Below, in pieces: positions 1 to 9,077 of a DNA stretch of 58,592 bases. Position 1 is the first letter of the stretch, and every line of letters begins with the position of its first letter. The notes under the pieces were generated by a model. The model made no database searches and was not told where the DNA came from. It worked only from the letters and a program-made list of their open reading frames with translations. Source of the stretch: a bacterium (GTDB lineage: Bacteria > Cyanobacteriota > Vampirovibrionia > Gastranaerophilales > JAILCC01); assembly GCA_024680555.1 (NCBI GenBank), contig JAILCC010000021.1, positions 1 through 58,592 of the forward strand, given 5' to 3'. The translations under genes and the position numbers were made by a program.

Positions 1-1
1 T

Positions 2-2974
2 AAAAACACGATAACAACAGGCAACGGCAACGATTCCGTAAACGCAGGTCTTGCTGCAGATACTATCACAATTGACGGAACAGGAACAAAGACCATTTAT
101 ATTAAAAAAGGTGACGGCAACGACACTATCGCATTCAGCGGCAAGGGTGTTAATGCAAAAGTAGTTCTTGCATTTGATTATGACCAAGACAGCCCTGATT
201 TTGCAGATTACAGTTTTGTTAAAAGCGGAAATAATCTCCTTATAAAAAGAAGTTGGGCAGAGGGTGAAGATGCAGTCGTAACCGAAACTACTACGATAAA
301 AGATTATTTTAAAAATGAGCCTAATATTTCAATAACACAATGCAATAATGATGAACAAGAACTTCTGACACATCTTCTTCATTCATCAACTATTGATCTT
401 GATTACACCAAACAAACAAAAGCGGTAACCCTTGTCGGAAGCCAGTATGATGATGTAATAAAAGGCGGTAAAGCAGCTGATAAAATATCAACCGATTTTG
501 GTGATGATAAGATATACGGCAATAAAGGAAATGACAGTATTACGATTAACGGCGAAGGCTCAAAAAACATCTTTATTTCAAGAGAAGATGGCAATGATAC
601 AATACTTTTTGATTTAGATGAAATTGCTGCAAGCTTCAAAATTAATGTGAATATTGTATTGGATGATTTGTATGGTGTACCTGCTGAAACGACTTATGCC
701 ATTGATAAAAATCAGCAAGATTTGATAATTACAAATAAATATGCCGCAATTGACGGTCATAAAGCCGTAAATCAAAAAATAACGGTCAAAAATTATTTTG
801 GCAATACAAATAAAGTAAATCTAACCGTTGGCGAAACGGATGTTTATGCGCTTTTACTTGAAAATAAAGGTGAGGTTACTGTAAAAGACAAAACCATAAC
901 AGGTACTCCTTTTGATGATGAAATTGTCGGAACAAATAAAGCAGATACAATTTATGGTTATGCAGGAAATGATGTTATTGTTGCATCAAGAGGTAATGAC
1001 AAAATATACGGCGGTGACGGTGATGATTTGTATGTTTATGACCGTTTTGACGAGAGTGATGAAAATGCAAAATATTATCACGATAAAATTTATGATAATA
1101 GCGGAAACGATACAATAAGATTTACCAATCTCAAAAATGATGCTACATATTTTACTCCGTCTACAAGGCTTTATAGCGGACCATTCCCAATGTTCCTTAA
1201 TAACCAGGACGGATGCACTTTTGCAAAAAGTGGAAATGACCTTGTTATAGGTGCTTTCCAAGGTTCAACTCCTTATGACATTGTTCAAATACCTTATAAT
1301 AAAATTACTTTAAAAGATTATTTTAAAGCGGACAAAGGTGAATATGGGGTTAAATATATTGACAATGCCGAATTTGTAGAAGAAGAATTCTTTACAGGTG
1401 AATTTGATGAATATGGCGACCCTATTTATGAGACTCAGCTGGTTAAAAACGGAAATTATATGCAGATGAATCTTGCAGATAGTATGATGGTAGAACATAG
1501 TTGGAGAACAACAAATTTAATTTCTGACCATAAAGCAAATAAATACACCGGTACAGTTTATAATGACTACATAGAAGGTGCGTATAAGCAAGATATTTTA
1601 AAAGGCGGTGACGGAAACGACGTAATTGACGGGATGGTATGTGCCAAAGGCAGAGATTATCTGTACGGCGGAGCAGGAAATGATGTCATAAGAGGTAATG
1701 ATGCCTATATGTACGGCGGAACAGGTAATGATACTTACGTTTCATACTCTCAAGATAATATGAAAGAGGTAACTAATATTATTTCCGATGATGCCGGTTA
1801 TGATACATTGTCGCTTGTATTTGGTACATACATGACTTATTTTGATGTTACGCAAAAAAACGGCAAAGTTGTTTCAACTGGAGATATGTACATAAAAGAC
1901 ACGACATTAAAAAGAGAGCCTTGGATACAGTACGGTTACATACTTAAAGATGAACCGAATACGGTATTTTATGATGATGATGCCGATTTAATGTCTAAAC
2001 GAGATGATATTGTAAAATATGAAGTTTATCGTCTGTTTGATGGTACTTATGAATGGCAAACACAAAATCTCGGATACAGAGCAATTGAAGTTGGTCTTCA
2101 TGATACTGTCGTAAATGAATATGGCAGTAACGTTAAAGTTAAAGGTCAAATCAATACTCTCAAAAACAATAACGTCGGTACGGTTATCAAAAATGGTACA
2201 ACTCCGGGGAATATTATAGAAAATTATACAATCGGCTATAACGATATTTTCTATTCAAATAAAGGTTTTTCGGCAGGATATGAACAAGAAAAAATTGATA
2301 TTACCGCACAAAAAATTGCAACTTGGTTGAACAATAACAACTTTACTTCGGTGCAAAAAGCAATAAAAAATGGCACAGATGCACAGTTGGCGGAAATGCT
2401 CGGTATATTTAAAGAAAATATGTTTACCTGGAGTGAGGTGGATTACAATGAACTTTCATACGGTTCAACAAATTCTGAAACAACAGGCACAACGTATATC
2501 AGTGATGCTTTCTGGGCAGCCTATGTTAACGACAATACCTACACAATGCATATCACAAATGCCGACAGATATTCTATTATCAATGATTACGGCGGTAAAG
2601 ATGTTTTGACACTTGACAATGCCGAAAACGGCTATTCATTCCTGTTTGATGTAGAAGTTGATAAAAAAGGTAATTTATTAAATTACAGCCGTGATTTCTA
2701 TATTAAATTTGCAGGCGAAGAAGCAAATGAAACAGGCATTGTTATAAATTGCGGCAGAGAAGAAGCTCACGCAATCAACCAAATATATGTGGAAGACGAA
2801 AAAGTATTCCATTATAATCAGACAGTCATTAATGAAGTTCGTCAAAATGTTGCAGGTTGGTTGACAGATAACGGTTATGCCAGTGTTCAAGATGTCCTGC
2901 ACAGTGCTGACGAAGCCGACATAAACTCAATGATGGCGCAATTTGCACCGCTGAAAGAAAACAACTGGGCATAA
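2..2974 (+). CDS. RTX-type calcium-binding repeat protein (5' truncated by window edge)
   Basis: The reading frame is open from base 2 with no stop, so the gene starts before the window; about 990 codons are visible. Glycine/aspartate nonapeptide repeats of the hemolysin (RTX) type recur in several blocks, for example GNKGND near base 520, GGDGDD near 1010, GGDGND near 1603, GGAGND near 1669 and GGTGND near 1714. In known RTX proteins these bind calcium and fold as beta-rolls after type I secretion. Between blocks lie beta-rich segments that contain a repeated KDYF motif. The C-terminal part holds two related helical segments of about 45 residues (near 2305-2431 and 2842-2971), the last one ending the protein. 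No catalytic domain is visible in the part present. A secreted or surface adhesin-like protein is the likely role; its N-terminus and function are unknown. No secretion genes are nearby. Confidence 0.85.
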   Translation, partial: KNTITTGNGNDSVNAGLAADTITIDGTGTKTIYIKKGDGNDTIAFSGKGVNAKVVLAFDYDQDSPDFADYSFVKSGNNLLIKRSWAEGEDAVVTETTTIKDYFKNEPNISITQCNNDEQELLTHLLHSSTIDLDYTKQTKAVTLVGSQYDDVIKGGKAADKISTDFGDDKIYGNKGNDSITINGEGSKNIFISREDGNDTILFDLDEIAASFKINVNIVLDDLYGVPAETTYAIDKNQQDLIITNKYAAIDGHKAVNQKITVKNYFGNTNKVNLTVGETDVYALLLENKGEVTVKDKTITGTPFDDEIVGTNKADTIYGYAGNDVIVASRGNDKIYGGDGDDLYVYDRFDESDENAKYYHDKIYDNSGNDTIRFTNLKNDATYFTPSTRLYSGPFPMFLNNQDGCTFAKSGNDLVIGAFQGSTPYDIVQIPYNKITLKDYFKADKGEYGVKYIDNAEFVEEEFFTGEFDEYGDPIYETQLVKNGNYMQMNLADSMMVEHSWRTTNLISDHKANKYTGTVYNDYIEGAYKQDILKGGDGNDVIDGMVCAKGRDYLYGGAGNDVIRGNDAYMYGGTGNDTYVSYSQDNMKEVTNIISDDAGYDTLSLVFGTYMTYFDVTQKNGKVVSTGDMYIKDTTLKREPWIQYGYILKDEPNTVFYDDDADLMSKRDDIVKYEVYRLFDGTYEWQTQNLGYRAIEVGLHDTVVNEYGSNVKVKGQINTLKNNNVGTVIKNGTTPGNIIENYTIGYNDIFYSNKGFSAGYEQEKIDITAQKIATWLNNNNFTSVQKAIKNGTDAQLAEMLGIFKENMFTWSEVDYNELSYGSTNSETTGTTYISDAFWAAYVNDNTYTMHITNADRYSIINDYGGKDVLTLDNAENGYSFLFDVEVDKKGNLLNYSRDFYIKFAGEEANETGIVINCGREEAHAINQIYVEDEKVFHYNQTVINEVRQNVAGWLTDNGYASVQDVLHSADEADINSMMAQFAPLKENNWA

Positions 2975-3009
2975 TTTTCAGAGTTTTCATTCAGATAACT
3001 TTAAATGCG

Positions 3010-3044
3010 AAAAAGAGGAATAACAAAAGCTATTCCTCTTTTTT
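3010..3044 (+). terminator. Rho-independent terminator after the RTX gene
   Basis: A 13-bp perfect stem (3010-3022 with 3031-3043) built on AAAAAGAGGAATA encloses an 8-base loop and ends in a run of T. It lies 35 bases past the RTX stop codon. The A-rich 5' arm means it could also work on the other strand. Confidence 0.85.
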
Positions 3045-3128
3045 AATGTGTAATTTTTTAGTGGGGGCAATTTTTTACGACAAAAATTTTTAAATATTAT
3101 ATACGAGAGAATTAGCAGAGGAAGAAAC

Positions 3129-4079
3129 ATGGAAGTAAAAAAAATTTCCGGTCAAGCACCGCAAGCGTTGCCTCAAGCTACGCCTAAAAAAGAAACAACA
3201 CAAGAATCATTATTCGGTGACATAAAAACTAAAAAAGTTACTGATCCAAGGGCATTTAAAGCTTTAAAAGGTGAAAAAACAGAAACTTTAAAACAGTATG
3301 GTTATTATGTTGTAGATAAAAATAACAACGGCATTTATGATGAGGGTGATGAATTGCATAAACAAATCACCGTTATGCTAGATGCAGGTCATGGTAGCGG
3401 AAAGCACCTTCAACAGGGGCAAAAATTTTCTATCCCCGGACAAAAAGAGCCGTATGTTACTGTAAAAAATGATACACTTGAAAGTATTGCGAAAAAACAT
3501 AATGTTGATTTAGCGAAATTGCAAAAAGCAAACGCTGCTGCAAAAGCAAGCAGAGATCCGGGGGCAATTCCTCCGAAATCAATCGGTACCCATGACGAAG
3601 CTTATCTTACCGGATTAGCAAGAAGTGAATTGCGTGAGATACTTGAACAAAAAGGATTTAAAGTAATAGATAATGTCAGAACAGACAGGGCAAATCTAAA
3701 AGACAGACAACGAGTTAAGCTTAATGCAAAGCCCAATATGTTTATAAGTTTGCACTGCGATTCAAGCGACAAATCGAACGCTTCCGGAGAAACAGTTCTG
3801 TATAATCCGGCAGCTTCAAAAGATAAAAAATTTGCCGAGGCAGTAAATAAAGAGCTACAAAGTGATACAACAATTAAAAATAGAGCAATGCAAAAAAGAG
3901 AAAACTTGTGCGTATTAAAAGGCGACCAAAATGATGATATTGCTGAAATTTTAGTTGAAATGGGATTTCTTTCAAACAAGGCAGACTACGACAATTTAAA
4001 CAACAAAGAATCTCGTAAAAAACAATTGGATGCAATTGCAAAAGGCGTTGAAAACTACTCTAAAAAAGAAATCAAATAG
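3129..4079 (+). CDS. N-acetylmuramoyl-L-alanine amidase (Amidase_3) with LysM-like insert
   Basis: A 316-residue protein with the Amidase_3 fold, a zinc enzyme that cuts the amide bond between MurNAc and the peptide stem. The first ligand is seen in DAGHG (H88), the second in HDEAYLTG (E157), the third in FISLHCDS (H208), and the catalytic glutamate in AEILVEMGF (E277). Between the first and second ligands, where the family normally has a short loop, there are about 65 residues containing a LysM-like segment (residues about 108-142: YVTVKNDTLESIAKKHN, then LAKLQKAN). An EF-hand-like DKNNNGIYDEGD lies at about residue 63. There is no signal peptide or membrane segment; the N-terminus is polar, starting MEVKKI. 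Export would have to use another route, or the protein acts after lysis. The start is an ATG shortly after AGAGGAAGAA. The amidase call is firm; the meaning of the insert is not. Confidence 0.88.
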   Translation: MEVKKISGQAPQALPQATPKKETTQESLFGDIKTKKVTDPRAFKALKGEKTETLKQYGYYVVDKNNNGIYDEGDELHKQITVMLDAGHGSGKHLQQGQKFSIPGQKEPYVTVKNDTLESIAKKHNVDLAKLQKANAAAKASRDPGAIPPKSIGTHDEAYLTGLARSELREILEQKGFKVIDNVRTDRANLKDRQRVKLNAKPNMFISLHCDSSDKSNASGETVLYNPAASKDKKFAEAVNKELQSDTTIKNRAMQKRENLCVLKGDQNDDIAEILVEMGFLSNKADYDNLNNKESRKKQLDAIAKGVENYSKKEIK

Positions 4080-4086
4080 AGCCTGA

Positions 4087-4821
4087 TTATTTCATTTTGC
4101 TCTCTATTTCTCTTTTTGTTCTTGCCGAATTTCTGAATTTGGAATTTTCTTGAAGCTGGTATATTCTTGCAAGACAAGCTTTGGATAATTGCATGGTTTC
4201 TTCTTCGGTTAATCTGTCGGCTTCTTTTTCGGCTTCCAAGTTCTTAATTACCGTTTCAAAAAGTCCTACAAAAGTTTTGTTGTCCATGCGGTGTATTGGT
4301 CTTGCAAAGTAGTCTGCAACTCCGCCTGTTGTATATTCAAAAGTTTTTCTCAAAGTTTTTTTGATGTCTTTTGAATGGGAAAGTTCATAATCCAAAAATT
4401 TTATAACCTGTTCTTTTGAACCGTGACGAAAAATGTAGGTTTTTACTGCATCGAGCTGCCCCTTTGAATATAGTGCGAGTTCTGCGGAATTAGGCAGAGC
4501 GTGAGTTGCTTTTCTTACAAAATCGTCCATTTCGTTTAACGGAATTTCAAGAGTTTTTGCCAGCAATATTCTGTCTCCGTTTTTGGTAAAGACATTTTTT
4601 ATTGGTCTGAAAATCATTAATGGACGATTGGACATTATTCTGTTAAAATCTTCCGTCCCAAGTTCAATTTCCATAATACCTTTTACTTCGGTGCTGTGCC
4701 TTTTTAAAAAATTGACTTTTTGCACCGCAGTCAGAGCGTCGGACGCAAGAATATGATGCAAAGAATATACATCAATAGGGGTATTATTTATGTTTATCGG
4801 AGGTATTGATAAGTCACTCAT
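4087..4821 (-). CDS. Hypothetical protein, helical, 244 aa
   Basis: I do not recognise this protein. It is mostly helical and charged, with no signal peptide or membrane segment. The last 60 residues (from about 185) are rich in E, K and R and may form a coiled coil. Its start lies 6 bases after the stop of the TSCPD gene at 4828-5091, so the two are very probably one transcript. Its 3' end faces the amidase gene with only 7 bases between the stop codons. The N-terminus (MSDLSIPPININNTP) is Asn/Pro-rich and probably unstructured. Confidence 0.75.
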   Translation of the reverse strand: MSDLSIPPININNTPIDVYSLHHILASDALTAVQKVNFLKRHSTEVKGIMEIELGTEDFNRIMSNRPLMIFRPIKNVFTKNGDRILLAKTLEIPLNEMDDFVRKATHALPNSAELALYSKGQLDAVKTYIFRHGSKEQVIKFLDYELSHSKDIKKTLRKTFEYTTGGVADYFARPIHRMDNKTFVGLFETVIKNLEAEKEADRLTEEETMQLSKACLARIYQLQENSKFRNSARTKREIESKMK

Positions 4822-4827
4822 GTTTTA

Positions 4828-5091
4828 TTAGTTCGCTTTTGAGTGTGCCAATGCTTGTTCTACCGCTCTTGCCAATTGGTCTGCGCAAGAGGTTCCCTTG
4901 CCGCCGCAATCGTTGCCTTTTAATGTTTCCACAACTTTTTCTGCATCTTCTCCTTCAAGAAGTTTGCTGATAGCCAAGAGGTTTCCCGGACATCCGCCAA
5001 AAAATCTTATACCGTAAACTTTTCCGTCATCTATAGAAAAAGAAATTGCTTTTGTGCAAACGCCTGCTGTTTCGTATGTGTAATTTTGCAT
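4828..5091 (-). CDS. TSCPD domain protein (TIGR03905-type)
   Basis: An 87-residue protein that matches the small stand-alone TSCPD family. It has GVCTKAISFSIDDGKV at the N-terminus, FGGCPGNL in the middle and GTSCADQLARAVEQAL at the C-terminus, the last being the motif the family is named for. Five cysteines (C12, C34, C62, C69 and near neighbours) may bind metal. The same domain is found at the end of some class II ribonucleotide reductases, but the role of the free-standing form is not established. It is the first gene of a minus-strand pair with the helical protein at 4087-4821, and is divergent from the large gene at 5231; both promoters must lie in 5092-5230. Confidence 0.85.
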   Translation of the reverse strand: MQNYTYETAGVCTKAISFSIDDGKVYGIRFFGGCPGNLLAISKLLEGEDAEKVVETLKGNDCGGKGTSCADQLARAVEQALAHSKAN

Positions 5092-5230
5092 AATAAAAAT
5101 CCTTATCTTGTACAGTATAAAAATAGCAGATGTTTTAAAGAAAGTAAATCTTTGGGGCTTTTTTAGCGCAATTTTCCTTTAAAAAAAGACTTTATTTATA
5201 TGTGGAAGTTCGAAGGACATAGAAAGAGAT

Positions 5231-8200
5231 ATGGCAGAAAAACTGCAATTGGACTTGAATAAAGTACATTTCTCCATACCTGATAATGGCATGGCGACTA
5301 CTGTTTCTAATCCTGTCAAAAAAGAGGAAACCCTTATTGGCAGCGAACTTTCACCTGAGAAAAAAGATTCTTCCACAATTGATATATCTCTTTCTTCAGA
5401 CGAACCGAAACTTGCCGAATACGGCATTGATTTGAACAAACCGTTTAAAATCACAAAAGAGATGGTAGCAAAAATGCGAGCCAAAGGCAAAAAGGGCTTT
5501 TGGGAAAGCTTGAAAGACAATGCCAAAAATGCAATTCCTTTCTTGTCGGGATTTTTTGACATTAAAAAAAGCATTGACCTCGTTGCGTTAGCGAACAAAC
5601 AAAAACGGGGAGAAACTCTTTCAAAGCAAGAAAAAGAAACGCTTTACCTGTATTTGCTGGAACAAGTTGAAAACGAACAACGAGGTTCAAGCTTTATGGG
5701 CAAAGTCGGAGAAATGTTATCGCATCTGCCTGCTTTTGCCGGTGAATTTTTATTAACGGGCGGTCTTTACAGTTTGGGAAAAAATTTAGCGGGGAAAGCC
5801 GTCAAAAAACTTGTCGGTGATGTTGCTAAAAATCAACTCTTGAAACGTGCAGCCATTGGGGTAACAGGTATGGCTGCGGGTGCCGCATTCAGGACGTTTG
5901 CTTTGAGTAATACTTATAGCGGAATGTTCGCTCGCAGATTAAAAATGGATACTTCAAAGCTTGATGAAAACGGTCTTGGCGAAATTGAGTTGAAAGAAAC
6001 GGATGAAAGTGTTGGCGCAAGTATTGGAAAAGGACTTTTGGATGGGTATATAGAAGCTTTTTCGGAACAAACAGGGGAGTTCTTCGGTTATGCACTGACT
6101 AAACCGTTGGCAAAAATACCTTATTTGGGTAAAGTGCTTGTTCCTTCCGCAAAAGCGCAAGGGTTTATGGCAAAAACCGGATTTAACGGTTTATTTGAAG
6201 AGTACGCAGAAGAACGATTGGGCGGAACACTTAGGGCGATTACGGGGCTTGACGAACGAGAAAATGTTTCTTTTGCCGAAAAATTGTATGATGCAATTAT
6301 TCCGGAGTGGGAACAAACAGGGGTTGAATTAACGACAACAGCTCTCTGGGGTGGAGCTTTGCATGGTATGCATACTGTCGGTTCGCAAATATCCCAAACC
6401 AAAAAGAGAAAGGGCATTGAACGATATTATGCAATAGTTAATTTGTTACAGAATGCACAAAATCTTGAGTTGGAAACAAATCCGGAAGACGGACTTATCG
6501 CTGATTTCAGAGATATTTTGAAAGCCAGAAAAGCTATCGCTTCTCAGCAAATTGAAATTCCTGCCGAAATAAAAGCAAAAATAAAAGAGTGCATAGAAAA
6601 ATACGGAACGGCAATAGGGGTTGATATTAACGAATCTTCATCGGAACAAATACAACTTATTGAAAACGAATTAAAATTGTGGCAGGAAGCTTCGAAAAAA
6701 TATAATGTATGCATTCCTGATGCTGTTTTACTGAGTGCATTTTTGGGTGAATTAAAAGATTTACGAGTCGGTGCGTTAGCCTTTTGGGGTGGAAATTTCA
6801 TTGCAAATTATTCGCAGCAGCCGGTTAAAAGTGAATATATACCCGCAATTATGCGTCATGAAATGATACACTTGAATACTGATGAGAAAAAATTAAAGGC
6901 AGCTTGGGAAAAAATTGAAGAAATTATGCCTAAAAATGAAATTGAAAAGAAATTCTTAGATATGAACTCGCAAGAAGAAATATCTTTAAAAAACAAAATT
7001 ATAGACATTGATAATTGCAAATATATTGAAGAACTGGTTAAAGCGGAAATAAACCCTGTTTTGATACAATATGCATACACTTCTCCCGAAGAATTTCTTG
7101 CAGTTGCAATGATGGGTAACGCAAATGCTTATTCCGAAGAATTTAAAGCATTCTTGCTCGAAATCGGTGCTCCCAAAGCTGCGTTTGATTTTTATAAAAA
7201 TCCTCCGACACCAATGAGCCAAGCTGAAATTGACAGAAAGGTTTCACTTGTCAAGAAAGCATATAAACAAAGAATTGAAAAAGACGGCGAAGACAAATAC
7301 CTGTTATCTCCGTCAATTGTCAATCTCCTAATTCTTGCGGATGATACTATGGCTTCTCAAAAAAATCTGTTGGCAGAAAGCTTTAATATAAGGAAAATAT
7401 CTCTTGAAGAAGTTGACAAATTTATAGATGAATTAAATCTTCTTGTTCAACAAGGAAAAATGCAGGAAGAAGACAGAGAATTTGCATTTTCTCAAACTTT
7501 AAAGATATATGATATTGTTTCAAGACACGAATTTTTGAGTTCAACTGTTTTGGATTTAATTGATGTTTACAGAATTATGGAAGCAATGAATTTTGTCCAC
7601 AGCAAACCTCAAAAAACAATTATTCTTGAGACGGAAGTTAACAACCCCGAATTGTATGACGAAAATGCAGTCAGAAAAGATGTCAGGGCGCTGCTTGATA
7701 TTGTTGGGGATAAATGCTTACAAAATATGGAAAAAGAAGTTAATACAAGCGTTAACGTAGAAGAAAAATTAAGCGGAATGGTATTCACCGACAAAATTAC
7801 GGAAATGCTGGACGCTTTATACAAAAAAGTAGATAATTTGCTGAAAAGCGAAATAAAATTCAATGTTCAAACTTTTGAAAACGTTATGCACAACGGAAGA
7901 GCGTTGAGTCTAGATGTTTTGGACAGGATTGAGCTTGTTGAAACTAATCACAAATTTGAAACAAAAGATATTATCGACAGCAATATGATAACGCTGGAAC
8001 TTTTAAGAGATGCAAAAATAAAAGAAGCAGTCCTTAATTACCACAAGGAATACGTTTCTTTGGAACACGTTAAAATAAACGGAGAAAAAGTGGAACTCCC
8101 TGTAAACGTAAAAGATGCCATAGAAAGACTTGAAAGCGGCAAAAAACTGTTATCATTTGAAGAACATGCAATAACGGATATTTTAAAAGATGAAGAATAT

Positions 8201-8587
8201 TGGCAAAAGAATAACCCTGAAGTTTTGGAACGCATAAACAGGGTTATAGAAAATAGCAGCAGTAAACTGAATGCTTTGGCACAAATTGCCGAAGCCGTAA
8301 GACAAAAAATCAACTATAGCGGGAATATGCTTCTTCATGACCACTACATATTGAGATTGCTTGACAGAAATCTCCTAACTCTCTATGGCCAAGAAGGAAA
8401 CGCACTTTCACCTTATGAATCAACAACAAGAATAATAAACGAGTTGACCGCAAAATTAAACAGTAAGCCGTGGAGCGAAAAAGAAACTCAAAGAATGGTC
8501 GAAATCAGCGGCATTTTTGAAAGAGATATAAAAATAATTATAGAAAAAACAAACGGCAAAACTGTATTAAAATCTATTATGGACTAA
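5231..8587 (+). CDS. Large protein with zincin (HEMIH) metalloprotease-like domain, 1118 aa
   Basis: The N-terminal half contains a hydrophobic, Gly/Ala-rich region (about residues 165-225) that could insert in a membrane, then a stretch with FNGLFEEYAEERLGG (about 317-331) of the kind I associate with large phage-type polyvalent proteins. A zincin-like core follows: HEMIH at 543-547 and SPEEFLAVAMM with E620/E621. The HExxH-then-EEFxA layout resembles lethal-factor-like (ATLF) peptidases. The C-terminal 400 residues are helical and charged with no motif I know. There is no signal peptide. The start is an ATG at 5231 with AGAAAGAG just upstream. The gene overlaps the convergent gene at 8577 by 11 bases. 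It could be a secreted effector, a remnant of a mobile element, or a housekeeping protein of this lineage; activity is inferred from motifs only. Confidence 0.72.
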   Translation: MAEKLQLDLNKVHFSIPDNGMATTVSNPVKKEETLIGSELSPEKKDSSTIDISLSSDEPKLAEYGIDLNKPFKITKEMVAKMRAKGKKGFWESLKDNAKNAIPFLSGFFDIKKSIDLVALANKQKRGETLSKQEKETLYLYLLEQVENEQRGSSFMGKVGEMLSHLPAFAGEFLLTGGLYSLGKNLAGKAVKKLVGDVAKNQLLKRAAIGVTGMAAGAAFRTFALSNTYSGMFARRLKMDTSKLDENGLGEIELKETDESVGASIGKGLLDGYIEAFSEQTGEFFGYALTKPLAKIPYLGKVLVPSAKAQGFMAKTGFNGLFEEYAEERLGGTLRAITGLDERENVSFAEKLYDAIIPEWEQTGVELTTTALWGGALHGMHTVGSQISQTKKRKGIERYYAIVNLLQNAQNLELETNPEDGLIADFRDILKARKAIASQQIEIPAEIKAKIKECIEKYGTAIGVDINESSSEQIQLIENELKLWQEASKKYNVCIPDAVLLSAFLGELKDLRVGALAFWGGNFIANYSQQPVKSEYIPAIMRHEMIHLNTDEKKLKAAWEKIEEIMPKNEIEKKFLDMNSQEEISLKNKIIDIDNCKYIEELVKAEINPVLIQYAYTSPEEFLAVAMMGNANAYSEEFKAFLLEIGAPKAAFDFYKNPPTPMSQAEIDRKVSLVKKAYKQRIEKDGEDKYLLSPSIVNLLILADDTMASQKNLLAESFNIRKISLEEVDKFIDELNLLVQQGKMQEEDREFAFSQTLKIYDIVSRHEFLSSTVLDLIDVYRIMEAMNFVHSKPQKTIILETEVNNPELYDENAVRKDVRALLDIVGDKCLQNMEKEVNTSVNVEEKLSGMVFTDKITEMLDALYKKVDNLLKSEIKFNVQTFENVMHNGRALSLDVLDRIELVETNHKFETKDIIDSNMITLELLRDAKIKEAVLNYHKEYVSLEHVKINGEKVELPVNVKDAIERLESGKKLLSFEEHAITDILKDEEYWQKNNPEVLERINRVIENSSSKLNALAQIAEAVRQKINYSGNMLLHDHYILRLLDRNLLTLYGQEGNALSPYESTTRIINELTAKLNSKPWSEKETQRMVEISGIFERDIKIIIEKTNGKTVLKSIMD

Positions 8588-9068
8588 ATATAAAGTTTCT
8601 GCGGTGTCTTCCGGGTTTTTGCGAAAATGCGGCAATGCTGTTTTCAAGATTTGCGTCCAACTGTCGTTTGCTGTCGACTCCATTTAAAAAGTCTTTGAAA
8701 GAGTTGATAATAGTTTTTATTGTTTTTATTTCTTCCGGATAAGTTTCATTAAATCTTTGTGAATCCTGAGCAATGTTTATTCGTCTAAAGAAACAATGAG
8801 TATGTTTGAAAATTTTTCTGGATGTGGAAATGGCATCGGTAAAGCCTTTCAAATAAGATAATGTTGAATTAAAGAAAGGCTGCATTTCCCACGGAAGTCC
8901 TGCCATTTTTCTTGAAATACCGGATTCTATAGTGTTTATATCAAAATTGGGATTTGCTTTTGAATAGTAATATAGGCGGCTTTCGTTAGAAAAGTGTCTT
9001 ACCGCCGAGCGTACGGTGCCGATATTTGGTGTTGGTCTTACGAATATTCCTATAAAAGCAATTCTCAT
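8577..9068 (-). CDS. Hypothetical protein downstream of RtcB, 163 aa
   Basis: I do not recognise this protein. It starts MRIAFIGIFVRPTP, is basic, and seems to be soluble and alpha-helical in its second half. It follows the rtcB-like gene by 9 bases on the same strand, so the two are almost certainly co-transcribed and may share a function in RNA repair, though nothing in the sequence proves it. Its 3' end overlaps the end of the 1118-residue gene on the other strand by 11 bases, so its C-terminal residues are constrained by both reading frames. Coding is supported by the conserved-looking spacing rather than by homology. Confidence 0.6.
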   Translation of the reverse strand: MRIAFIGIFVRPTPNIGTVRSAVRHFSNESRLYYYSKANPNFDINTIESGISRKMAGLPWEMQPFFNSTLSYLKGFTDAISTSRKIFKHTHCFFRRINIAQDSQRFNETYPEEIKTIKTIINSFKDFLNGVDSKRQLDANLENSIAAFSQKPGRHRRNFIFSP

Positions 9069-9077
9069 TTTGTTTCC

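Noticed and set aside
986..1261. Minus-strand frames inside the RTX, AsmA-like and other long genes
   Set aside because: They are shadows of long plus-strand genes, with no ribosome sites and no recognisable domains.
645..2974. A start of the RTX gene at the GTG near 647
   Set aside because: The frame is open all the way to base 2 with the same repeat character, so the gene begins before the window.
5231..8587. A prophage, because of the polyvalent-like sequence and zincin domain
   Set aside because: There are no capsid, terminase, tail, integrase or lysis genes on either side; the neighbours are ordinary chromosomal genes.
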